DNA from: Ruminococcus sp.
Lineage (GTDB): Bacteria > Bacillota > Clostridia > Oscillospirales > Ruminococcaceae
DNA: 64,000 nt
Direction: 5' to 3'
Assembly: GCA_017397925.1 (NCBI GenBank)
Contig: JAFQHO010000003.1
Span: 20,276 to 84,275 of the forward strand
The notes beneath the pieces are model-generated. The model searched no databases, had not been told where the DNA came from, and saw only the letters and a program-made list of their open reading frames with translations. Both the position numbers and the translations under genes were made by a program. Shown here piece by piece: positions 1 through 6,057 of this stretch (positions are counted from its first letter, which is position 1; each line of letters opens with the position of its first letter).

Positions 1-186
1 CATATCATCCAACAAAAACAGATATGGATATGCTATAACAAACATCATAATAACGTCAACTATGACAGAAAAAATAAACATAACCGCAGGTATAGCCGCA
101 AACGCCTCCACAAAGCTCCAGGGCAGGAGTTTCAGCGCTTCACCTATAGTTTTAGCCTTCATAACCGCCTTTAATTGTTCTCTCAT
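1..186 (-). CDS. Membrane protein, partial (N-terminus only)
   Basis: An open reading frame starts with ATG at 186 on the minus strand and runs off the left edge, so only the first 62 residues are visible. It begins MREQLKAVMKAKTIGEALKL, then has one or two hydrophobic stretches (FAAIPAVMFIFSVIVDVIMM, then FVIAYPYLFLL), so it is a membrane protein with a short cytoplasmic N-terminus. A Shine-Dalgarno-like AGAAAGG lies about 8 bases before the ATG. It starts 25 bases after the stop of the upstream membrane protein gene and is probably co-transcribed with it from the promoter at 906-934. I do not recognise a family; the function is unknown. Confidence 0.6.
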   Translation of the reverse strand, partial: MREQLKAVMKAKTIGEALKLLPWSFVEAFAAIPAVMFIFSVIVDVIMMFVIAYPYLFLLDDM

Positions 187-211
187 TTATAAAACCTTTC
201 TTACTGTATTC

Positions 212-868
212 TCAATCCAGCGACGGAATACCCATTTCCGCATCAGGATCTATTTTATAATCATCGAATTTATACTCTTTGACAGATTTTTTAGCTTTTT
301 CCATAACCTCTTCATTGTAGAATGTCATATTAATAGGCAGGAAATAAGGATATCCCGCATCTTCCTTGATAGCGTCATGATGCTCTTTCAGCGTTTTAAA
401 GAAGTATATATTGAAAGCTATGAGAGCAACAACACAGATATTTACAGGAATCATCAGCAGCATAATACCAATAGAGAATTTCTTCTCATATTTTTTCTTT
501 ATAAATACCAGGAAGAAGAACGCTAAATAAATAATATTAATAGTACCAAGACAGAAGGGAATACTCTTGCTGATTTTATAAAACAAAGAGAATTTTTCAC
601 TTACAATAAAATCAAAGCTGCCGAAGGTGAAAGTAAATCCGAATATCAGTAAATAGCCGATAATGTTAAATATTAACACTTTCCAGAAATCGCGGACATA
701 TATCTCTCGCTTTTTCTGCATTTCAAACATATGGTCATTATAATCGTGTACCTCCGAATACATTTTGTCGGAAGTGATATTTATATTCGAAGTCTGAATA
801 TTCTCCTCAGTTATATAATCAAGCTCATCAATTGAGATCTGTTTGTTGTAATATCTGTTAAAATGCAT
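212..868 (-). CDS. Membrane protein of unknown function
   Basis: 218 residues. The first about 85 residues are hydrophilic and presumably cytoplasmic. Three hydrophobic segments follow (around residues 88-110, 125-145 and 153-175), then a charged C-terminal tail. I recognise no family or catalytic motif. The gene has a clear sigma-A-type promoter (906-934) and an AGGAGATG ribosome site just before the ATG. The next gene (1-186) follows after 25 bases and also encodes a membrane protein, so the two probably form one transcription unit and may work together. Confidence 0.7.
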   Translation of the reverse strand: MHFNRYYNKQISIDELDYITEENIQTSNINITSDKMYSEVHDYNDHMFEMQKKREIYVRDFWKVLIFNIIGYLLIFGFTFTFGSFDFIVSEKFSLFYKISKSIPFCLGTINIIYLAFFFLVFIKKKYEKKFSIGIMLLMIPVNICVVALIAFNIYFFKTLKEHHDAIKEDAGYPYFLPINMTFYNEEVMEKAKKSVKEYKFDDYKIDPDAEMGIPSLD

Positions 869-905
869 AGGAACATCTCCTTACTTAAATGTAATATATA
901 TATTT

Positions 906-934
906 ATTATATCACGTTGTTCACAAAATGTCAA
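906..934 (-). promoter_or_regulatory. Sigma-A promoter for the 212-868 membrane protein operon
   Basis: On the minus strand TTGACA (929-934) and TATAAT (906-911) are separated by exactly 17 bases. Both hexamers are consensus. It sits about 40 bases upstream of the minus-strand start codon and diverges from the promoter at 957-985. Confidence 0.85.
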
Positions 935-956
935 TAAATAAGTTTGATAAAATATC

Positions 957-985
957 TTGACACCCCCTCACTCTTATGTTATAAT
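957..985 (+). promoter_or_regulatory. Sigma-A promoter for the GNAT cluster
   Basis: TTGACA (957-962), 17-base spacer, TATAAT (980-985); both hexamers match consensus. It lies about 45 bases before the acetyltransferase start at 1032 and probably drives the run of plus-strand genes up to about 3435, which have only short gaps. Confidence 0.85.
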
Positions 986-1031
986 ATGTAAAATATAACC
1001 AATTACGCAGAATTTTCAGGAGGTAAAAACT

Positions 1032-1595
1032 ATGCTTACACATAACGGAACAAAGACAATTGAAACAGAAAGACTTATACTCCGCAGATTTGAGTATACC
1101 GACGATACAGCAATGCTTAAATACTGGATTGCAGATGAAAAAATCCAGTCACTTTATTCCGAGCCGGTTTATTCAACAAAAGAGGAAGTAAAAGAGCTGC
1201 TTGACATATATATTGGCTCTTATGAAAAGCCTGATTACTATCGCTGGGCAATTATTGAGAAAGACTGCGGCGAATGTATCGGACAGATAGCCTATTTCCT
1301 TGTTGACAACAAAAATCACTTTGCGGAAATCGAGTATTGTATCGGTTCGGAGTTTCAGTGCAGGGGATATGCTACCGAAGCAACAAAAGCAATTATTTCT
1401 TTTGGATTTGATGAAATAAATCTTCATAAGGTTCAGATTTGCACAAAGACTATAAATCAGCCCTCAAAACGTGTTATTGAGAAATGCGGTTTGACCTACG
1501 AGGGAACGCTCCGTGATTATTTCTTTATGAACGGGGAATATGTGGGCAGACATTATTTTTCAATCCTCAGAAGTGAGTATGAGAAAAATGATTAA
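1032..1595 (+). CDS. GNAT N-acetyltransferase, RimJ/RimL-like
   Basis: 187 residues, the usual length for the RimJ/RimL-type GNAT family that acetylates protein N-termini or small amines with acetyl-CoA. The opening TKTIETERLILRRF is the typical start of this subfamily. The acetyl-CoA-binding motif A region is near residues 105-125 (IEYCIGSEFQCRGYATEA), where Q-x-x-G-Y-A matches the family signature. The start is supported by AGGAGGT 8 bases upstream. The following GNAT gene overlaps its end. It is a paralogue of the gene at 2902, with a 41-base stretch of identical DNA. The substrate cannot be told from sequence. Confidence 0.85.
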   Translation: MLTHNGTKTIETERLILRRFEYTDDTAMLKYWIADEKIQSLYSEPVYSTKEEVKELLDIYIGSYEKPDYYRWAIIEKDCGECIGQIAYFLVDNKNHFAEIEYCIGSEFQCRGYATEATKAIISFGFDEINLHKVQICTKTINQPSKRVIEKCGLTYEGTLRDYFFMNGEYVGRHYFSILRSEYEKND

Positions 1596-2034
1596 GAGAG
1601 CAGATTTACGCGATACAGAAACAGTCAGAGCAATAACAGAGCAGACAATAAACAGCGTATATCCAAAATATTACCCCAAGGGTGCGGTGGATTTCTTTCT
1701 AAGCCACCACAGCGAGAATAATATAAAAAACGACATTGAAAAGGGCATTGTCTATATTTTATATGAGGGCGATAATGCTGTAGGAACCGTTACTGTCAAG
1801 AGAAACGAGCTGCTCCGACTTTTTGTTTTGCCGCAATTTCAGGGCAAAGGCTACGGCGGCAGACTGCTTGATTTTGCCGAGAAAAAAGCTGCGGAAAATT
1901 ACAGCAAAATCATAATCGACGCTTCGTTGCCTGCAAAGCCGATTTACCTGAAAAGAGGCTATGTTTTCACGGAATATCACACTATTGAAACGGATAACGG
2001 CGATTTTCTCTGCTATGATGTTATGGAGAAATAG
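1579..2034 (+). CDS. GNAT N-acetyltransferase
   Basis: About 151 residues from ATG 1579; a second in-frame ATG at 1588 is possible. Either start overlaps the end of the preceding GNAT gene by 8-17 bases, so translation is probably coupled. Motif A is clear (LFVLPQFQGKGYGGRLLD), with the Q-x-x-G-x-G pyrophosphate loop. The C-terminal half has the usual beta-bulge and YLKRGY segment. It belongs to a different GNAT branch from its neighbour. The substrate is unknown. An upstream in-frame ATG at 1540 was not used because it lies deep inside the previous gene. Confidence 0.8.
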   Translation: MRKMIKRADLRDTETVRAITEQTINSVYPKYYPKGAVDFFLSHHSENNIKNDIEKGIVYILYEGDNAVGTVTVKRNELLRLFVLPQFQGKGYGGRLLDFAEKKAAENYSKIIIDASLPAKPIYLKRGYVFTEYHTIETDNGDFLCYDVMEK

Positions 2035-2078
2035 TTATTATTGGCAGTCAGCAGATATACATTACAGGAGCTGATATT

Positions 2079-2462
2079 ATGACAAAAAAGTTATTTAACA
2101 CACTGCTTTCATTTGTATTCCACGCAGTATTTATAGTGCTGAGCTATTTTATGATGCAAAGCGATTTCGGAAATTTACAAATTGCTTTTATCATTGCAGG
2201 TATAATATATCTTTTATACTGGATAATTTCCAACATCAAAAGCTATATGCCGTGGATAGTATACCTGCATTTTTCAATAGGTGCAATTATTCAGATTATT
2301 CTGAACAACTGCGGCTTTATTCCCGAAGATGCTGGGTTTTTATCTGGATTAGGACAACTTTTCTATTGCGTTTTAGTAGCGGCACTGGTATTACTGCTTG
2401 GTCTGGCAAATCTGATATTGTTTTTGATTGATAAAGTGAGAAAAAAGAAACAAAAAATATAA
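2079..2462 (+). CDS. Small four-helix membrane protein (tandem paralogue 1)
   Basis: 127 residues with four predicted membrane helices and a basic C-terminal tail (KVRKKKQKI). Start supported by AGGAG followed by CTGATATT and ATG. It is clearly related to the next gene: both carry YWIISN-x-KSYMPW in the second/third helix region and the same helix spacing. No known family is recognised. It sits between acetyltransferase genes in a run of plus-strand genes with short gaps, so it is probably co-transcribed with them. Confidence 0.7.
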   Translation: MTKKLFNTLLSFVFHAVFIVLSYFMMQSDFGNLQIAFIIAGIIYLLYWIISNIKSYMPWIVYLHFSIGAIIQIILNNCGFIPEDAGFLSGLGQLFYCVLVAALVLLLGLANLILFLIDKVRKKKQKI

Positions 2463-2477
2463 TGGGGAGCTGATAAA

Positions 2478-2885
2478 ATGTCACACACAGTCACAAAACC
2501 AAATGAGAAATTCAATATAATACTTGCGGTAGTTTTTCACATTGCACTTATAATTCTTGATTATTTCTTTATAGATAATTACGGTGCTGCGTTTGGATAT
2601 TTCTTTCTTCTTGTCGGTGGAGTTTATTTTTTATACTGGATTATCTCCAACAAAAAAAGCTATATGCCATGGAAAGTATATTTAGTATTTGTAATTGGTA
2701 CTATTACCCAGCTTCTTCTGAGTTTAGAAGGAATAATTCCAAAGGAATATGGGACGGGTGAACCGGGCGTTGGAAAGAGTCAATTTCTTTATTGTATATT
2801 AATTCTTTTTTTAACTGTATTGATAGGTATTGCAAATTATATTTTGCATATTATTGATTCGGTGAGAAAAAACAAGGAAAATTAA
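2478..2885 (+). CDS. Small four-helix membrane protein (tandem paralogue 2)
   Basis: 135 residues, four predicted helices. It shares the LYWIISN-x-KSYMPW-x-VYL block with the gene immediately upstream, and the ribosome-site context GGGGAGCTGATA is nearly the same as that gene's. This points to a local tandem duplication. It has a slightly longer third loop (around residues 90-105). Function unknown. Confidence 0.7.
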   Translation: MSHTVTKPNEKFNIILAVVFHIALIILDYFFIDNYGAAFGYFFLLVGGVYFLYWIISNKKSYMPWKVYLVFVIGTITQLLLSLEGIIPKEYGTGEPGVGKSQFLYCILILFLTVLIGIANYILHIIDSVRKNKEN

Positions 2886-2901
2886 ATGGAGAAATAAATC
2901 T

Positions 2902-3435
2902 ATGGTAACACAAGAATTTGAAACCCCTCGTCTTATATGCAGACCGTTTACTATGGCGGATTGCGGTGATATGCTCCGAAACTGGATAGCTGATGAGGAC
3001 ATTCAGAACGAGTACGGCGAGCCAATATATCCGACTCTGACAGAGGTGGAAAAGCTTGTAAGGGAGTATATAAGCAAGTACAATAACCCCGATTTTTACC
3101 GCTGGGCAATTATTGAGAAAGACTGCGGCGAATGTATCGGGCAGATAGCCTTTTGCCGTGTATATTCCGACTGTAAAACAGCTGAAATCGAGTACTGTAT
3201 CGGCAAAAGCTTCTGGGGAAAGGGATACGCAGGAGAGGCTTTGCAGGGCGTGATTGACTACACATTCAGCAATACAGATTTTACAAAACTTGAAGCATAC
3301 CACAGAATTGAAAATACAAAATCAGGGCGAGTTTTAGAGAAATCGACTATGCACATAACCGATAATGTGGAGCGTTTTCGAAGGGGAAATGAACTGCCAC
3401 ACGGAGAAATATGCTATTGTATTGAAAAAGTCTGA
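2902..3435 (+). CDS. GNAT N-acetyltransferase, RimJ/RimL-like (paralogue of 1032)
   Basis: 177 residues. It opens with TQEFETPRLICRPF, the usual RimJ/RimL start, and has the acetyl-CoA loop IGKSFWGKGYAGEAL near residues 102-116. It shares YRWAIIEKDCGECIGQIA exactly with the gene at 1032, and the DNA of that stretch is identical over 41 bases although the rest has diverged. The C-terminal third (after GRVLEK) differs from typical members, which keep a GF/Y-x-x-EG segment there; it could be diverged or slightly shortened. It starts 16 bases after the small membrane protein and is probably the last gene of that transcription unit. Confidence 0.8.
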   Translation: MVTQEFETPRLICRPFTMADCGDMLRNWIADEDIQNEYGEPIYPTLTEVEKLVREYISKYNNPDFYRWAIIEKDCGECIGQIAFCRVYSDCKTAEIEYCIGKSFWGKGYAGEALQGVIDYTFSNTDFTKLEAYHRIENTKSGRVLEKSTMHITDNVERFRRGNELPHGEICYCIEKV

Positions 3436-3485
3436 CTCAGAATTGTTAGACACCGAAAAATCCGCAATATACCGTTTTTTCTGTA

Positions 3486-3603
3486 GGGGCGAGCATTGCT
3501 CGCCCCAAATTACCGCGTTTCACATTGACTGTTATATACTGTTATATACTGTTATACACTGTTATACACTGTTATACCATTTCGGGCGGATAATATCCGC
3601 CCC
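3486..3603. repeat. Palindromes and 10-bp tandem repeat
   Basis: The space between 3436 and 3849 carries three repeat structures. A perfect hairpin with GGGGCGAG / CTCGCCCC arms lies at 3486-3506. A tandem run of a 10-bp unit (GTTATATACT or GTTATACACT, four full copies plus a partial one) covers 3531-3578. A second palindrome (GGGCGGAT / ATCCGCCC) lies at 3584-3603. GGGCGGATA palindromes related to the last one recur at 13019, 37023 and 38992. No coding sequence is seen here. Confidence 0.75.
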
Positions 3604-3704
3604 TACACAAAATAATATAATATAACCTAACTAAGAAAAACATATAACAGTAGATTTTGTGCAATGCGTACAATTTCGCCTGTTGGCAATTATCTAAAAC
3701 AGAG

Positions 3705-3787
3705 AAAATAAAAATTATTTTTCAATAATCAACCATTTTTGGTTGAAAAAAGGCCGATTTTTGCCCTTATATAGAGGGGTATAATTT
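3705..3787 (+). repeat. Dispersed two-hairpin repeat, copy A
   Basis: An about 75-bp AT-rich element contains the hairpin CAACCATTTTTGGTTG followed by a GGCC/GCCC-type short hairpin and AGGGGTAT. A nearly identical copy in the opposite orientation is at 37856-37930. Similarity fades but continues on both sides (AACAGG and TGTTATAT blocks upstream). This copy lies about 70 bases upstream of the methyltransferase start at 3850. Confidence 0.75.
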
Positions 3788-3849
3788 TCACCACTCCTAA
3801 AAGATAAAAAACCCGACAGAGAAAAACGATAAAAAAGGAGCAAAAAATT

Positions 3850-4647
3850 ATGAAAAATTATGTAGTTGAAAATTACGAAAACTATCGCGAGGAAGACAGA
3901 TTGTCCACCAATAACGCAAGAAGAATAGAATTTATCACAACATCGAAAATATTTGATGAACTTTTTGACGGCAGCAAAAAAATCCTCGATTGTGCCGCGG
4001 GAACGGGAATTTATGCCTTTCATCTTGCGGAGCAGGGACATGAAGTAACCGCCACGGATATAACTCCTCGCCACGTTGAAATTATGGATAAAATCGTTGC
4101 AGAAAAGGGATATAACGTAAAAACGGCGGTACTTGATGCCTGCGATATGAGCATTTACGAGGACGAAAGCTTTGATATTGTGCTGAATATGGGGCCTTTC
4201 TATCACCTCATCGACGAAGAAAAAAGGGCGAAATGTCTCAGCGAAAGCCTCCGTGTGCTGAAAAAGGGCGGTCTGCTTGTAACGGCGTATATTCCGCGAT
4301 ATTACATCTTTCAGTTCATCGCAATGGAGAACGATTATTTCCTTGACGCTGACCTTGCAAATCAGCTTATATCCACGGGAGTACTCCGCCACGACGATGA
4401 AAAATGCTTCTGGACCGACACATATTATTCCTCAGCAGAGGAAATGGAACGTCTTTACAGGGAAAACGGTCTTACAGTCACCGACCACTTTGCACAGGAC
4501 GGCTGTACTCCCCAATTCCGCGAAAAAGTCGATAATTGGAACGAAGAACAGTTCAAGATCTGGTGTGATTACCATTACAGTGTATGCCGCGAGAAATCTA
4601 CTCTCGGGACAAGTAATCACGTTGTAATTGTTGGAAGGAAAGACTGA
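3850..4647 (+). CDS. Class I SAM-dependent methyltransferase
   Basis: 265 residues. The SAM-binding motif I is KILDCAAGTGIYAFHLAEQG near residues 47-66, followed by the acidic end of strand 2 (VTATDITPRHVEIM) and a motif IV/post-region (IVLNMGPFYHLI), so it is a Rossmann-fold methyltransferase of the UbiE/YcgJ-like type (Methyltransf_11/25). The long C-terminal half is helical and probably recognises the substrate, which cannot be identified. Start at ATG 3850, with AAAAAAGGAGC as the ribosome site. The stop codon overlaps the next start (TGATG), which indicates translational coupling. Confidence 0.85.
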   Translation: MKNYVVENYENYREEDRLSTNNARRIEFITTSKIFDELFDGSKKILDCAAGTGIYAFHLAEQGHEVTATDITPRHVEIMDKIVAEKGYNVKTAVLDACDMSIYEDESFDIVLNMGPFYHLIDEEKRAKCLSESLRVLKKGGLLVTAYIPRYYIFQFIAMENDYFLDADLANQLISTGVLRHDDEKCFWTDTYYSSAEEMERLYRENGLTVTDHFAQDGCTPQFREKVDNWNEEQFKIWCDYHYSVCREKSTLGTSNHVVIVGRKD

Positions 4648-4979
4648 TGAAAAACAAGATTAAAACGATAATTTCATCAATATGGCTGATATTGACCTCT
4701 GCAATGGGAATTTACCTCGCTGCACTTGCCGCAGTTACCATAGCGGATGCAGACTACTGGATAAGCAAAAAGCAGTTTGATTCCGACAATATTGTTACAT
4801 TGCTTTTCGCCTTTCTGATATGCACAAGCTATATTTATACATATTTAAAAGCAATGATTCACCTGTGCAGGCAGCTGTATAAAATAAAAAAGTGGATGAT
4901 ATGCCTCCCCATACTGGCATCCATAGCCGTTGTAATACTCAGCATTGTGCTGTTCTGGGCGGATTATCAGTTTGTTTAA
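4647..4979 (+). CDS. Small membrane protein coupled to the methyltransferase
   Basis: 110 residues with three predicted membrane helices (around residues 8-32, 48-68 and 84-105). The ATG overlaps the stop of the methyltransferase by one base, so the two are co-translated and may act on the same process. No family is recognised. No terminator is seen directly after it; a miniature inverted-repeat element begins 29 bases downstream. Confidence 0.65.
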   Translation: MKNKIKTIISSIWLILTSAMGIYLAALAAVTIADADYWISKKQFDSDNIVTLLFAFLICTSYIYTYLKAMIHLCRQLYKIKKWMICLPILASIAVVILSIVLFWADYQFV

Positions 4980-5008
4980 GGCACCACAGCCAAACAATTA
5001 CGAATTAT

Positions 5009-5181
5009 GGCAATACCGCACAGAGCTTGTGTGAAAGATACGCAGTCAGATTTTTTCGTCAGATTGTACAGAAATTCCGCAGGCATACTGTCGTATGTCA
5101 AGGGGTTTCTGTGCAAGATGAGGTCAAATATGCAAGCAGATTTCGTGTAAAGCCGTCAGGCGGGCTTTGTGCGGTGTTGCC
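5009..5181. mobile_element. Miniature inverted-repeat element (family 1, long form)
   Basis: A 173-bp non-coding element. It begins GGCAATACCGCACAGAGC and ends GCTTTGTGCGGTGTTGCC, so its ends are inverted repeats of about 18 bases with a few mismatches. Both ends are flanked by TTAT, a possible 4-bp target duplication. A shorter relative with the same two ends and the same TGCAAGCAGATTTCGT-x-TAAAGCCGTCAGG block is at 57161-57241. No transposase is present, so it is probably moved in trans. Confidence 0.75.
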
Positions 5182-5191
5182 TTATATAATC

Positions 5192-5221
5192 TTGACTTCA
5201 CCCGCAAAAATATGATATAAT
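5192..5221 (+). promoter_or_regulatory. Candidate promoter for pth-mfd
   Basis: TTGACT (5192-5197), 18-base spacer, TATAAT (5216-5221). It lies between the two miniature elements, so the second element (5237-5400) would form most of the roughly 195-nt untranslated leader of pth-mfd. Confidence 0.65.
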
Positions 5222-5236
5222 AGACTGAATAATTAT

Positions 5237-5400
5237 GGGGTTCTCTAAAAAACGGAACACGAGCGGAATTTCGTACATGACAAATATCAGTTACAAGGCG
5301 ACAAACCGCAGTAATACTTGATGTATTGCAAGGTTTGACAACGAAGTAAATGATATTTGTCATAGAAATTCAGCCGTGAGGGAGGTTTTTAGAGGTTCCC
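5237..5400. mobile_element. Miniature inverted-repeat element (family 2)
   Basis: A 164-bp non-coding element. Its ends are GGGGTTCTCTAAAAAAC and GTTTTTAGAGGTTCCC, an imperfect inverted repeat. The interior has a long-range palindrome (ATGACAAATATC near 5277 with GATATTTGTCAT near 5352), so the transcript could fold into one long hairpin. TTAT flanks both ends, as for the element at 5009. Related end fragments are near 53455 and 38957. It lies in the leader of pth. Confidence 0.7.
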
Positions 5401-5421
5401 TTATGTATTGGAGAGGTAGAT

Positions 5422-6048
5422 ATGAGTATTTTTGATGTGTTCGACAGAATTTCGCAGAATTCGCACACTCCACAGGGTAAAATAGAATATATAATAGCTG
5501 GTCTGGGTAATCCGGGTATGCAGTACGAGGGCACACGCCATAATGCCGGCTTCTGCACACTTGATATACTTGCTTCACAAATGGGCGAGAGCATCAGCCG
5601 CCTTAAATTCAAGGGCAAAACAGCAGAGGTCAATATAAACGGCGTCCGCTGCCTGCTCCTTGAGCCTACAACTTATATGAACAACAGCGGCGAATCCGTT
5701 GTGCAGGCACTTGAATTCTATAAGCTTTCCACTGACCGCCTTATTGTCATATACGACGATATCTCCCTTGACCCCGGAAAGCTGAGAATACGCAGAAAGG
5801 GCAGTCACGGCGGCCATAACGGCATACGCAGCATTATCGAGCTTACTGGCAAGGACGATTTTCCACGCATTAAAATGGGCGTAGGAAAGAAACCTCACCC
5901 CGATTATGACCTTGCAAAATGGGTGCTTGGCAAATTCAGCAAGGAAGACGCTGAAAAATTCAAATCCGCCGCTGAAAATGCCTGCGAGTGCATTAAGCTT
6001 ATGGTACAAGGCAAAACAGACGAAGCTATGAACAAATTCAACTCATAG
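5422..6048 (+). CDS. pth: Peptidyl-tRNA hydrolase
   Basis: 208 residues. Pth releases tRNA from peptidyl-tRNA that has dropped off ribosomes. Family motifs are present in order: IIAGLGNPGMQYEGTRHNAGF (residues about 24-44, with the catalytic His and the conserved Asn), LLLEPTTYMNNSGE, and YDDISLDPGKLRIRRKGSHGG with the catalytic Asp and the GGHNG loop. It has about 20 extra residues at the N-terminus compared with the usual M-K-L-I-V-G-L-G-N-P-G start; no later ATG is available before the motif, and AGAGG precedes ATG 5422. mfd follows after 9 bases, the usual Firmicutes pth-mfd order. Confidence 0.97.
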   Translation: MSIFDVFDRISQNSHTPQGKIEYIIAGLGNPGMQYEGTRHNAGFCTLDILASQMGESISRLKFKGKTAEVNINGVRCLLLEPTTYMNNSGESVVQALEFYKLSTDRLIVIYDDISLDPGKLRIRRKGSHGGHNGIRSIIELTGKDDFPRIKMGVGKKPHPDYDLAKWVLGKFSKEDAEKFKSAAENACECIKLMVQGKTDEAMNKFNS

Positions 6049-6057
6049 GAGCGTTAA

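Noticed and set aside
62-526. Plus-strand 154-residue frame at the left edge
   Set aside because: It is the antisense of two minus-strand membrane protein genes that have promoter and ribosome sites; its own composition is not protein-like.
3531-3603. Possible CRISPR array from the short repeats
   Set aside because: The unit is 10 bp, contiguous and without spacers, and no cas genes are nearby.
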